NCBI RefSeq assembly: GCF_003719335.1
Contig: NZ_RIAS01000001.1
Coordinates: forward strand, 1 to 64,000
Reading direction: 5' to 3'
From: Paenibacillus amylolyticus
GTDB taxonomy: Bacteria; Bacillota; Bacilli; Paenibacillales; Paenibacillaceae
Length of the DNA stretch: 64,000 nt
The notes below the pieces were generated by a model. That model worked only from the letters and a program-made list of their open reading frames with translations. It was not told the DNA's origin and did not search any database. Below, in pieces: positions 11,788 through 20,713 of this stretch (position 1 is its first letter; each line of letters starts with the position of its first letter). A program made the position numbers and the translations under genes.

Positions 11788-12975
11788 TCAAGGTGATAAC
11801 AGTCGACTTAGCACTGCCTTCCATGCGGAAACCCAAGTCGTGACCTCCCCTATACCACCTATAGTAGCATCTGCAATGGGAGGCTCTGGTGGAATATAGC
11901 TACCTTTGTAATACACAGGTATAGATCCGATCGGTTCGCCTTTCAACTGCATTTCAATGCGTCCGGCTAGTCCAAACGAAGGATCTGTTGATTGTTCATA
12001 TTCTGTTACAGCGGCCTGTGAACGTTTATCGAGCAGTACCAATTTCTTGGTGATGTCTTCCTCTTCCCCTTTGGCGAGCGGATATTTAAAACCACGCCCT
12101 GTGACGAGTTCCATGTTCTGAACAGGCTGTTCCTGTTTGGCAATCTCCACAAGTGGAAAATGTTCAAAACCGAAATCCAGCATCTTCGCATGATCGTTCC
12201 AGTCATCGCCATCATTCAGTGTCACCGCGGCTAGCTGTTGACCGTCCCTTGTCGCTGAGCTAACTAAGCATCTGAATGCTTTTTTGGTATATCCGGTTTT
12301 CACCCCATCCGCACCTTCATATAAACGAAGCATTTTGTTTTTGTTATGCCAGGAATACTCCCAGCTTTCATTCGGATTTGGAGCAGATTTATTTTCTGTT
12401 GCCACGATACGTTTGAATACCGGGTTGTGGAGCGCATAAGCTGTTAACCTCGCCAAATCATTCGCGGTAGAATAGTGACCTTCAGCATCCAGACCATGTG
12501 GATTCATAAAATGGGATTTCGTTAAACCGATCTGTTCTGCCTTTTTATTCATAAGCAAAACAAAACCTTCTTCCGAGCCGCCGATATGCTCGGCGATTGC
12601 AGAAGCCGCATCATTACCTGAGCGTAGCATAAGACCGTATAACATATTTTCTAGTGTCATCTCCTCGCCCAGCTTAAGGTATAGCGAAGACCCTTCTTTG
12701 GCAAAAGAGGACGGTGTCACCTTGACTTTTGCATCTAACTTGCCTTCTTCAATCGCAACGATGGCAGTCATGATTTTAGTCAAACTTGCGATGCGCAACT
12801 CCTTGTCCCCATCTTTGCTATAAAGAATTCGCCCTGATGTTACATCAATGAGTGCTGCACTTTGCGCATGAGTAGACGGTCCAGCAATGGTCGCCCGAAC
12901 AGACGATGCACCCATTGTTGAAAACAGCAGCACAGGCATGAGCATACCTACAATAACCTTCATTAATTTTCGCAT
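11788..12975 (-). CDS. dacB: Sporulation D-alanyl-D-alanine carboxypeptidase DacB
   Basis: A 395-aa penicillin-binding protein of the S11 family that trims peptide side chains of spore cortex peptidoglycan. It has a signal peptide (~1-28). Active-site motifs are SLTK (Ser64-Lys67), SGN in MLRSGNDAAS and KTG in GVKTGYTKKA. A C-terminal PBP5-like domain follows, then a short tail. The start at 12975 sits 7 bp from GGAGG. Upstream frame extension exists but lacks a ribosome site. The spmA-spmB operon context supports the sporulation-specific paralogue over a vegetative DacA. Confidence 0.9.
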   Translation of the reverse strand: MRKLMKVIVGMLMPVLLFSTMGASSVRATIAGPSTHAQSAALIDVTSGRILYSKDGDKELRIASLTKIMTAIVAIEEGKLDAKVKVTPSSFAKEGSSLYLKLGEEMTLENMLYGLMLRSGNDAASAIAEHIGGSEEGFVLLMNKKAEQIGLTKSHFMNPHGLDAEGHYSTANDLARLTAYALHNPVFKRIVATENKSAPNPNESWEYSWHNKNKMLRLYEGADGVKTGYTKKAFRCLVSSATRDGQQLAAVTLNDGDDWNDHAKMLDFGFEHFPLVEIAKQEQPVQNMELVTGRGFKYPLAKGEEEDITKKLVLLDKRSQAAVTEYEQSTDPSFGLAGRIEMQLKGEPIGSIPVYYKGSYIPPEPPIADATIGGIGEVTTWVSAWKAVLSRLLSP

Positions 12976-13059
12976 CCACATTCCTCCGGGTCGCTTGGAA
13001 TCTTGTACTATCCTATGTCTGGACAACCTGGAGTATGTCCCGCACAGGAAAAAACAGCA

Positions 13060-13097
13060 AAAATCCCTCTTGCACCTTAAAGTGCAGAAGGGATTTG
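13060..13097 (-). terminator. Terminator after ytfJ
   Basis: The minus strand holds AAATCCCTTCTGCAC / GTGCAAGAGGGATTT with a short loop, then TTGCTGTTTTTT. It separates ytfJ from dacB. Confidence 0.85.
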
Positions 13098-13112
13098 AAA
13101 TTAAAATATGAC

Positions 13113-13586
13113 TTAGCTGTACGTTGTATGATCCGTTGTCACTCGAACATCATGTTCCGTTGTTCCATGGTTACGGTGGCGGAACATTTCCTGGATGCGA
13201 TCTAACACATAAGGTGTTGAATCAATCAATTTTTCAAACAAGTGCGTCGAATTATCAAGCGGCACGATGTGTACACCCTGCTTGCCAACGACCAGGAAAG
13301 CGATTGGGCGGATGGATACACCGCCACCACTACCACCGCCAAATGGGGAAGCAACTTTTGCGGAGTGAGCATGTTCAGTTGTGCTTGATGCGCTGCTACC
13401 TTTTCCATCACTTACATTAAAATCACTTCCACCTGCCGCGAAGCCAAATCCGACTTTACTAATCGGCAGAATGACCGTACCATCCGGTGTTTCTACAGGA
13501 TCACCAACGATTGTATTGACATCCACCATGCCCTTGATATTTTCCATTGCAGTTTCCATTAAGCCTTGAATTGGATGATCTGACAT
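13113..13586 (-). CDS. ytfJ: Sporulation protein YtfJ (GerW family)
   Basis: A 157-aa GerW-family protein (MSDHPIQGLMETAMENIKGMVDVNTIVG). Members are made in the forespore and needed for germination in some nutrients. A glycine-rich central segment (GGGSGGGVSIRPIAFLV) is typical. The start at 13586 follows GGAGGGAAGTCAC. In B. subtilis ytfI-ytfJ lies elsewhere on the chromosome; here the pair sits between scpB and dacB. Confidence 0.9.
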   Translation of the reverse strand: MSDHPIQGLMETAMENIKGMVDVNTIVGDPVETPDGTVILPISKVGFGFAAGGSDFNVSDGKGSSASSTTEHAHSAKVASPFGGGSGGGVSIRPIAFLVVGKQGVHIVPLDNSTHLFEKLIDSTPYVLDRIQEMFRHRNHGTTEHDVRVTTDHTTYS

Positions 13587-13817
13587 GTGACTTCCCTCCA
13601 GTTTCAATATAAGCTATATCCGTTGAACTTAAGAAGATTAACACAAACACGCTGTGTCAATGATTAGGTCAACTTATATAGGTTTTTGATCTAACCATAT
13701 CATCCCCAAACTTGCGGGACTTATGTAATCAACGCAGGGAACCGTTATTGCACATTCTCGTAGCAGGGTTTTAACACCAATATTGTGGATTCAATCTCAG
13801 GTTAGTTAAGTTCCGCA

Positions 13818-14555
13818 TTACCGAGCTTCCTTTTCCACAATGTGCCTATGCTTCTTCTTTTGCTTCGATTTGCGGCGTTGCTCCCGAAAAAGTTTAAACC
13901 ACATTCGCCAGCCACCCTCGACCTGCAGCACACGGGTAAGCAGTCTCATGCCTGCAATTACGATGGCCATCATGCGGATCCGCAGTTTGAAATCCAGTTC
14001 TGTTCGAAATTCCATCTCCTCGGACCATACAGGAAGAACCTCTAGGTCAGGCACCGTTTTGAAACGCATTTTGTACGTTAAAAAACCAACAATCATGGAC
14101 TTAATACTCCACAACCAGCCTGAAAGCATTGCTGTATAAGCAGCATCACCTACACCAACCGCAGTAGACCAGAACAGATTCGTTATATATACCCGTCTGA
14201 GCGTCTGTCTGACCCATACTTTCAGAGCCTCTGTTGCTCGAAGCATCACCTTGACTTCGTTTGCCCAGTTTTTTACTTTTCGTTTGTTCACCTGCTCACT
14301 CCCCAGCACTTCTCCTCGGGAATGGTTCATGGACTGTTCTGTTTTAAGCAAAAAGCCTTCTTTCATATTTCGGAAAACAATGCTCGGAATCTCGTAATTC
14401 ATCCGCACGAAGCCATACAGCAGTCGAACATTGATATTTGCGTAGTCATCGCTCTTATGTTTGCGAAATATAACATGAACATGAACATTTGAGATGAGGA
14501 CTGCGGCAATCAGAAGTGCGATGAACAAACCGATTCCTCCAAGCCAGATCCACAC
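13818..14555 (-). CDS. ytfI: DUF2953 membrane-anchored protein (YtfI-like)
   Basis: About 245 aa. One N-terminal membrane anchor (WIWLGGIGLFIALLIAAVLI) is followed by a basic, Trp- and Leu-rich domain typical of DUF2953 and a lysine/arginine-rich end (REQRRKSKQKKKHRH). I chose GTG at 14555, 8 bp after GGAGG; the frame is open further upstream without a ribosome site. It precedes ytfJ with a ~230-bp gap that shows no further gene. Function unknown; pairing with ytfJ suggests a sporulation role. Confidence 0.8.
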   Translation of the reverse strand: MWIWLGGIGLFIALLIAAVLISNVHVHVIFRKHKSDDYANINVRLLYGFVRMNYEIPSIVFRNMKEGFLLKTEQSMNHSRGEVLGSEQVNKRKVKNWANEVKVMLRATEALKVWVRQTLRRVYITNLFWSTAVGVGDAAYTAMLSGWLWSIKSMIVGFLTYKMRFKTVPDLEVLPVWSEEMEFRTELDFKLRIRMMAIVIAGMRLLTRVLQVEGGWRMWFKLFREQRRKSKQKKKHRHIVEKEAR

Positions 14556-14714
14556 AGGCCTTACCTCCAAGCCCTCGATTCTTATCATGTCTAGTATGGC
14601 ATTCCTTGCTGGAAAAAATTCACGAATGCCATGAAATCCTCCAATTTTTGCCGAAATGCACGATCGAAATGCACGATATTGTATACTCCATTCCATACAA
14701 CTTCACCGCTGTTT

Positions 14715-14759
14715 TGGAGAAAACACAAAGAGACAACGTGGATAGATCTCCACATTGTC
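14715..14759 (-). terminator. Terminator after scpB
   Basis: Minus strand GACAATGTGGA-GATCTA-TCCACGTTGTC (one G-U pair), then TCTTTGTGTTTTCTCC. It lies 29 bp past the scpB stop. Confidence 0.75.
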
Positions 14760-14787
14760 CCTATATGGCTTTACCTATGAGATAGTA

Positions 14788-15480
14788 TCAGGAGGAGGAA
14801 CCCGAAGAATTATCGTCTGGATCTACAGCGACATCTTCTTCTGGGAATGCTTCTTCCTCTTCAAAACCAAACACACTTTGCACGTCTGTATCCGAGGCAT
14901 CCGGCTGTTTCATGTCCAACTTGTTGAATAACAACTGCGTTTCTTCCTCCAAGTTTTCCGAATCTTCAAACAAACCCGGTTCGGGAAGATCTTTAATCGA
15001 AGCTAGTCCGAAATAATCAAGGAATGACTTCGTTGTTCCGTACAAAATCGGACGTCCAATCGCTTCCGCTCTCCCCACTTCAACAATGAGATCTTTGTTC
15101 ACGAGTGTATGGATCGCACGTTCCGATTTTACACCGCGAATCTCCTCAATCTCCACACGTGTGATGGGCTGACGGTATGCTACAATGGCCAATGTTTCCA
15201 GAGCTGCTTGGGATAACGATGTACGTGCAGGAGAATAGGCAAGCTTCTCGAAATACGACGCATGTTCTGGCAACGTTCCGAGCTGCACGACACCTGCAAT
15301 CTTCAGAATCTGCACCCCTCGCCCTTGCCGGGAAAAATCGCCGATCATATCCTCAATGGCATCCGTGACCAGTTCTACCCGCTGGTCCACGATTTCAGCA
15401 ATCTGTTTGACACTCAGACCTTCTTCTCCGGACAAAAACAAAAGGCCCTCAATAATCGACTTCAATTTCGGAAAATCCAT
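14788..15480 (-). CDS. scpB: Segregation and condensation protein B
   Basis: A 230-aa kleisin-associated winged-helix protein that binds ScpA in the SMC condensin complex for chromosome segregation. The double winged-helix region runs ~5-165 (LETLAIVAYRQPITRVEIEEIRG is diagnostic) and an acidic C-terminal tail follows. The start at 15480 lies inside the end of scpA (32-bp overlap), showing translational coupling. Confidence 0.93.
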   Translation of the reverse strand: MDFPKLKSIIEGLLFLSGEEGLSVKQIAEIVDQRVELVTDAIEDMIGDFSRQGRGVQILKIAGVVQLGTLPEHASYFEKLAYSPARTSLSQAALETLAIVAYRQPITRVEIEEIRGVKSERAIHTLVNKDLIVEVGRAEAIGRPILYGTTKSFLDYFGLASIKDLPEPGLFEDSENLEEETQLLFNKLDMKQPDASDTDVQSVFGFEEEEAFPEEDVAVDPDDNSSGSSS

Positions 15481-16249
15481 GATTCGTTGTTTCCCCTCTC
15501 CACTCCATAACGATATCCTCAAACAAACGCTCCTGGTAACAAACAATCTGCTTCATCTTCATCAGCTCCAGCACCGCTAGAAACGTAACCACGATCTCAT
15601 GACGATAGATCTGATCATCCATAAGCTTGGAAAATAACAGCCGTCCCCCAGGACCTACACGCTCCAAGGCACCAATAACATCACGTATGCGATCCTTGAC
15701 CGAAATTTCGTCCCTTTTGATCCGGGTGACCGTTGTACGCTTCTCAGCTTTTCGCAGTGCCTTCTGAAACGCCGCAATGAGATCAGAAGTATGCAGACCC
15801 TGCACCGGATTCGTTTGCTCCTCCACAGGCATATAAGGACGCAAATCTTCGGGCTCTTTGGAAAAAATAAGACTACGTTCCCATTCCCGTTCATGCAGAT
15901 GCCGCGCTATTCCTTTATATTTGCGATATTCGATAAGACGTGCAATCAGTTCGGCACGCGGATCATAATCCTCATCTTCCATATAATCATAATCCTCGAA
16001 ATCCTCGATTACCGGTGGTTTGGGCAGTAAAAGTTTGCTCTTGATGGACAACAGCGTAGCTGCCATCACCAGAAATTCACTTGTAATATCCAGTTCCAGC
16101 TCCTGCATGGAATGCAGATACGCCATGTATTGATCGGTAATATCGCTGATGGGAATATCCTGGATGTCGATCTCAGCCTTATCGATCAAATGCAACAACA
16201 GATCCAAAGGCCCTTCAAAAGTCTCCAGTTTGTATGTAACTACCGTCAC
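15449..16249 (-). CDS. scpA: Segregation and condensation protein A
   Basis: A 266-aa kleisin that bridges SMC heads. N-terminal signature YKLETFEGPLDLLLHLIDKA; C-terminal winged helix near 200-255 (FLAVLELMKMKQI). I chose GTG at 16249, 9 bp after GGGAGG; the frame upstream runs through the rib operon terminator and is not expected to be coding. The order scpA-scpB next to the rib genes matches B. subtilis. Confidence 0.93.
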   Translation of the reverse strand: MTVVTYKLETFEGPLDLLLHLIDKAEIDIQDIPISDITDQYMAYLHSMQELELDITSEFLVMAATLLSIKSKLLLPKPPVIEDFEDYDYMEDEDYDPRAELIARLIEYRKYKGIARHLHEREWERSLIFSKEPEDLRPYMPVEEQTNPVQGLHTSDLIAAFQKALRKAEKRTTVTRIKRDEISVKDRIRDVIGALERVGPGGRLLFSKLMDDQIYRHEIVVTFLAVLELMKMKQIVCYQERLFEDIVMEWRGETTNHGFSEIEVDY

Positions 16250-16267
16250 TAGACGAATCCTCCCGCC

Positions 16268-16333
16268 AGAAAAATACAAAACCCTGCCAGCCGTCCGAAA
16301 CCGGTCTCCCGATTTCGTCTGCGCAAAGCAGGG
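16268..16333 (-). terminator. Riboflavin operon terminator
   Basis: Minus strand: outer stem CCCTGC/GCAGGG, inner stem CGAAATCGG/CCGGTTTCG, then TTTTGTATTTTT. It separates ribH from scpA. Confidence 0.88.
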
Positions 16334-16352
16334 CACTACTATTAAATAAGCA

Positions 16353-16820
16353 CTATTTTAGCTGTTTCGTCAAGTTCGCCATTTCAATTGCAGCTGTAGC
16401 TGCATCCCAACCTTTATTGCCTGCCTTCGTTCCAGCACGTTCGATCGCCTGTTCAATGTTCTCCGTAGTAACCAATCCGAAGATAGTCGGCACCCCTGTT
16501 TTCAAGTTAATTGCCGCTACCCCTTTGGCCATCTCATTGCACACATAATCATAATGTGTTGTTGATCCACGGATAACCGTTCCGAGTGTGATGACCGCAT
16601 CGTATTTGCCGCTTTCGGCCATTTTCTGAGCGATAAGCGGGATTTCAAAAGCTCCCGGTACCCAAGCTACATCTACTTCATTATCTTGCACGCCGTGACG
16701 TTTGAATGCATCCAGCGCCCCGCTAAGCAACTTGCTCGTAATAAATTCATTAAAGCGTCCAACGACCACGCCATATTTTAAACCTTCCGATATCAAATGT
16801 CCTTCAAAATAGTTAGGCAT
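16353..16820 (-). CDS. ribH: 6,7-dimethyl-8-ribityllumazine synthase
   Basis: A 155-aa lumazine synthase, the penultimate step of riboflavin synthesis, condensing 5-amino-6-ribitylaminouracil with dihydroxybutanone phosphate. Motifs seen: [36 protein letters not shown] (catalytic His), FGLVTTEN and GNKGWDAA. The start at 16820 follows GGGAG by 9 bp. Last gene of the operon, followed by a strong terminator. Confidence 0.95.
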   Translation of the reverse strand: MPNYFEGHLISEGLKYGVVVGRFNEFITSKLLSGALDAFKRHGVQDNEVDVAWVPGAFEIPLIAQKMAESGKYDAVITLGTVIRGSTTHYDYVCNEMAKGVAAINLKTGVPTIFGLVTTENIEQAIERAGTKAGNKGWDAATAAIEMANLTKQLK

Positions 16821-16922
16821 TATCGTCATCTCCCTGTCGATATATGATGTTATAGGTGCTGCAATTGAACATGAGAAATCTCCAATATTTACATATCAGA
16901 AAATCATCATGGTTAACTGTAA

Positions 16923-18164
16923 TTACTCTTCGTTTTGCTCAATATCATCAAACTTGAGCATATGGCCCAATTTCGCTTGCTTGGTGTGAAGGTAAACTGT
17001 ATTATCTTCATTTTCCTGCATCTGAATCGGTACACGCTCTACCACTTCCAGACCATATCCTTCCAAGCCTTTGATTTTGCGCGGATTATTCGTTAATAAT
17101 CGAATCTGACGAACGCCAAGATCCTTCAAAATCTGTGCACCAATCCCGTAATCACGCAGATCAGCAGCAAAACCAAGCTTCAGATTGGCATCCACTGTAT
17201 CGAGACCTTCTTCTTGAAGCTTGTAAGCCTTGAGTTTGTTGATTAAACCGATCCCGCGGCCTTCTTGTCTCATATAGAGCAGTACGCCATTCCCCTCATC
17301 ATGGATCTGCTTCAGCGCCGCATCAAACTGCGGGCCGCAGTCACAGCGGTGAGAGTGGAACACATCGCCAGTCAGACATTCGGAGTGTACACGTACCAGT
17401 ACAGGTTTGGAACCGTCGATATCCCCTTTGACCAAGGCAACATGTTCTTTATTGTCCACTGCATTCGTATACGCCACCGCCTGGAATTCGCCAAAGTCCG
17501 TTGGCATACGCACGGAAACTTCACGTTGCACCAGCTGCTCCTTCTCATTCCGGTAACGAATCATGTCCTGAATACTAATCAGTTTCAGATCATGCTTGCG
17601 TGCAATCTCCTGCAGGTCTGGAAGTCTGGCCATCGTACCATCTTCCTTGATCACTTCACAGATGACTCCTGCGGGGTAAGAGCCGCACATGTTCGCCAGA
17701 TCCACTGCCGCTTCCGTGTGTCCGGCACGACGCAACACACCGCCGTCTTTGGCAATGAGCGGAAACATGTGACCCGGCTTGCGAAAATCATTGCTTTTCG
17801 CGTTCGGATCAATCAAGCCTTTAACGGTAATGGAACGCTCATGCGCCGAGATCCCCGTCGTTGTATCTTTGTGATCCACAGAGACCGTAAAAGCAGTCCC
17901 GTGAAAATCTGTATTTTGCTGAACCATCGGTTTCAGATTTAATTCGTCCGCCCGCTGCTGCGTAATGGGAACACAGACCAGACCTCGACCTTCGGTAATC
18001 ATGAAATTGATGACCTCAGGGGTTGCTTTTTCAGCCAAAGCAATAAAATCCCCTTCATTTTCCCGATCTTCATCATCGACCACGATTACAGGTTTACCCC
18101 GCATCAGATCATAAATGGCTGCCTCAATTGAATCCAGAATGGATGGCTCGGATTGTTCTGACAT
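16923..18164 (-). CDS. ribBA: Bifunctional DHBP synthase / GTP cyclohydrolase II
   Basis: A 413-aa fusion. The N-terminal RibB domain (~1-200; [11 protein letters not shown] and [10 protein letters not shown] motifs) makes 3,4-dihydroxy-2-butanone 4-phosphate from ribulose 5-phosphate. The C-terminal RibA domain (~205-400; [17 protein letters not shown] zinc site, RQEGRGIGL) opens GTP, the committed step. The start at 18164 follows AGGAGG with 8-bp spacing. Third gene of ribD-ribE-ribBA-ribH. Confidence 0.95.
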   Translation of the reverse strand: MSEQSEPSILDSIEAAIYDLMRGKPVIVVDDEDRENEGDFIALAEKATPEVINFMITEGRGLVCVPITQQRADELNLKPMVQQNTDFHGTAFTVSVDHKDTTTGISAHERSITVKGLIDPNAKSNDFRKPGHMFPLIAKDGGVLRRAGHTEAAVDLANMCGSYPAGVICEVIKEDGTMARLPDLQEIARKHDLKLISIQDMIRYRNEKEQLVQREVSVRMPTDFGEFQAVAYTNAVDNKEHVALVKGDIDGSKPVLVRVHSECLTGDVFHSHRCDCGPQFDAALKQIHDEGNGVLLYMRQEGRGIGLINKLKAYKLQEEGLDTVDANLKLGFAADLRDYGIGAQILKDLGVRQIRLLTNNPRKIKGLEGYGLEVVERVPIQMQENEDNTVYLHTKQAKLGHMLKFDDIEQNEE

Positions 18165-18268
18165 TAGCTGCACCTCCTGTTTCCGGTTATTTTATTACTA
18201 CATTTTCATGCGAATGCACTATTAATCATTTAAATCCAGTTCTATGTTGTATCCTTGTCTCTCATAAG

Positions 18269-18937
18269 TTATGCAAACCCGTGATTGGAGAGAAACTCTT
18301 CACTTATACTGCTTGGCTTGCCTGTTTTCGTTTCCGCATGACCCTTGCCGTATTGCAACAAATGATCTACATATTTCCCCAAAATATCACATTCAATGTT
18401 GACGGTATCTCCTGTCTTTTTAACATTTAAAACCGTTTCCCCAATCGTATGTGGGATAATCGAAACCGTGAATGAACTTTGAGTCGTCTGTACCACTGTC
18501 AAGCTAATCCCATCCAAAGTGACCGAACCTTTTGGAATTAGAAATTTGAAAAGTTCATGGTCACCCGGTCTGATTTCAAAAACAACTGCATTCTGATCCC
18601 GAGTAATGCTACCGATAACCCCAGTCCCATCCACATGTCCTTGCACAATATGACCGCCGAATCGTCCACCGGACAACATGGCCCGCTCCAGATTAACCTT
18701 GCTGCCGGATTGAAGCTGACTGAGATTGGTGTGTCGATACGTTTCCGGCATGACATCTGCGGTAAAACCTCCGCTTTCCAGCGTAGTTGCGGTAAGACAA
18801 ACCCCGTTAACCGCAACACTGTCACCAATTTTGAGATCGTCCATAATGACAGAAGCAGCGATGTTCAGAACCAGAGCCTCGCCTTTACGGCCAATGCGCC
18901 TTATCTGACCGACTTCTTCCACCAAGCCCGTAAACAT
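18269..18937 (-). CDS. ribE: Riboflavin synthase, alpha chain
   Basis: A 222-aa enzyme that dismutates two lumazine molecules into riboflavin. It shows the internal duplication of the family: MFTGLVEEVGQI starts the first barrel and GHIVQGHVDGTG the second. Active-site stretches VNGVCLT and LDGISLTV are intact. It begins 12 bp after ribD, within the FMN-riboswitch operon. Confidence 0.95.
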   Translation of the reverse strand: MFTGLVEEVGQIRRIGRKGEALVLNIAASVIMDDLKIGDSVAVNGVCLTATTLESGGFTADVMPETYRHTNLSQLQSGSKVNLERAMLSGGRFGGHIVQGHVDGTGVIGSITRDQNAVVFEIRPGDHELFKFLIPKGSVTLDGISLTVVQTTQSSFTVSIIPHTIGETVLNVKKTGDTVNIECDILGKYVDHLLQYGKGHAETKTGKPSSISEEFLSNHGFA

Positions 18938-18949
18938 GCTATCGTCCTC

Positions 18950-20053
18950 CTATTCTGGCCAAACCGGGATACCGCCAATGCTAATATTATCCCCAACTTG
19001 CTCAATCTCCAGCTGATGCAATTGGATGGCCTGACTCATGCGCTCTACGCCTTCAAAACGGAAACTCCCCGGGGTATCATATCCACCCACAATCTTAGGA
19101 GCGATAAACATCAGCAGACGATCTACGAGCCGCGCTTCCAGCATGGCGCCGTTCAGTGTACCGCCGCCTTCCAGCAGAATCGAGCCAATCTCCCGCTCTC
19201 CGAGCTTACTCAGCCCATGTAACAAATCTACGCGTGGTCCAGGCCCGCAGCGAATGACTTCAACACCATACGCTTCAAGACGCTCAGCGGCTTCCTGACT
19301 GGCTTCATCCGTTGTAAGTATCCACGTTGGTGCAAGACCGTCCTTGACCATTTTGGAGCCTACAGGCAGCCTCAGCTTGGAATCCACCACGATACGTACC
19401 GGACTGATGCCCTCTACCTGCAAACGGGTGGTCAGCTCGGGATTATCGGCGATTACCGTATCCACGCCAACCATAATGCCCTGATGACGATGACGAAGCG
19501 CATGTACAATTTCACGTGCCGGCTCGTTGGAGATCCATTTGCTGTCTCCGCTACGCGTAGCAATTTTGCCATCCAGCGTAGAAGCTGTTTTGAGGGTAAC
19601 GAAAGGAAGGCCCGTTGTAATAAACTTGATAAACTTTTCATTCATACGTCTTCCGCGTTCGCGCAAAACACCCACTTCAACTTCGATGCCTTGTTGACGC
19701 AGCATACTAATGCCTGTACCAGAAACCTGCGGATTCGGGTCTTCACAACAGACCACCACCCGTTTAACCTTCTCGTGAATCAAACGTTCGCTGCAGGGTG
19801 GAGTTTTGCCGTAGTGACTACAAGGTTCCAGCGTTACGTAAACGGTGCTGCCCTCCGCATCACTTCCAGCCATATTCAAGGCATGCACTTCCGCATGACC
19901 TGTCCCCCGCTTCAGATGGCTTCCCAGGCCAACAACCCGTCCGTCTTTAACGACGACACATCCCACGACAGGATTAATTCCAGTCTGTCCTTGTGCCCGT
20001 TCTGCCATATCCAGTGCTAACGCCATATAAAATTCATCATTGATCATTTCCAT
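18950..20053 (-). CDS. ribD: Bifunctional riboflavin deaminase / reductase RibD
   Basis: A 367-aa two-domain enzyme. The N-terminal zinc deaminase (~1-145) has the zinc ligands in HAEVHAL and PCSHYGKTPPCSERL. The C-terminal reductase (~150-360) carries ASTLDGKIAT and LLEGGGTLNGAML. It performs the second and third steps from GTP to riboflavin. The start at 20053 follows GGGGTGAACGGAT. First gene of the operon; an intrinsic terminator lies only 33 bp upstream, controlled by the FMN riboswitch. Confidence 0.95.
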   Translation of the reverse strand: MEMINDEFYMALALDMAERAQGQTGINPVVGCVVVKDGRVVGLGSHLKRGTGHAEVHALNMAGSDAEGSTVYVTLEPCSHYGKTPPCSERLIHEKVKRVVVCCEDPNPQVSGTGISMLRQQGIEVEVGVLRERGRRMNEKFIKFITTGLPFVTLKTASTLDGKIATRSGDSKWISNEPAREIVHALRHRHQGIMVGVDTVIADNPELTTRLQVEGISPVRIVVDSKLRLPVGSKMVKDGLAPTWILTTDEASQEAAERLEAYGVEVIRCGPGPRVDLLHGLSKLGEREIGSILLEGGGTLNGAMLEARLVDRLLMFIAPKIVGGYDTPGSFRFEGVERMSQAIQLHQLEIEQVGDNISIGGIPVWPE

Positions 20054-20085
20054 ATCCGTTCACCCCACGGTTATAATCTTGAACT

Positions 20086-20122
20086 AAAAAATCCCCACCG
20101 AACAATCTGTTCAGGTAGGGAT
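20086..20122 (-). terminator. Attenuator terminator of the rib leader
   Basis: Minus strand: ATCCCTACCTGAACA / TGTTCGGTGGGGAT stem (one bulge) followed by TTTTTT, directly before ribD. It would be the OFF state of the FMN riboswitch. Confidence 0.85.
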
Positions 20123-20401
20123 GATGGAAGACTACTGTCATCTGCAAGAGAGATGAAACACACCAATACCGACACTTCACCAAAACCAGTTAACAGGTAA
20201 GTGAAAACAAACACATACCTTATTGCATACGCATTCTAGCAAAAGAATGATATACAACAAAATCAGGTGAAGAGTTTCTATATAACGGTATTATGTACCA
20301 GAAAACTCATTATAAACAAGCCTTCCACACATATCATCCAAACGAGCTGAATGTTATGCGACATCACTCATGCGGAGTGCAACCTTATTGGCCTACACCC
20401 A

Positions 20402-20558
20402 CTCCTTCTCCCATCCAGACTATACTGTCGGTTCTGGAATTACACCAGATCAGCCATCTGCTATAAGCAGACAGGTCACGGACTTTGCCATGTGGGTGGA
20501 AAATAAATCCCCCGCACGCATCACCGCCGGTAGGGAATTACACCCTGCCCTGAAGGAT
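20402..20558 (-). ncRNA. FMN riboswitch (RFN element)
   Basis: On the minus strand the aptamer begins ATCCTTCAGGGCAGGGTG, continues with AATTCCCTACCGGCGGTGA and closes with CCAGAACCGACAGTATAG and TCTGGATGGGAGAAGGA. These are the conserved RFN core segments in the right order. It would sense FMN and repress the operon. About 280 nt separate the aptamer from the terminator next to ribD, longer than usual. Confidence 0.95.
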
Positions 20559-20569
20559 CGCTTTCGTTA

Positions 20570-20598
20570 TTAATTGGATGTTAGCACTTTAATGTCAA
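20570..20598 (-). promoter_or_regulatory. SigA promoter of the rib operon
   Basis: Perfect -35 TTGACA (20593-20598), 17-bp spacer, -10 AATTAA (20570-20575), just upstream of the riboswitch 5' end. The -10 is weak. Confidence 0.6.
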
Positions 20599-20713
20599 AA
20601 AATCAATTCATTTTTGTTTCTTTTTGTCACATACTAACTTTTAATAAGCATTTATATTACAAAATCCGCATCTCTACGAGACACGGACTTCATCAACTAT
20701 TGAAAAAATGAAT

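Noticed and set aside
17265-17942. 225-aa plus-strand ORF inside ribBA
   Set aside because: Antisense shadow of a securely identified gene, no family features.
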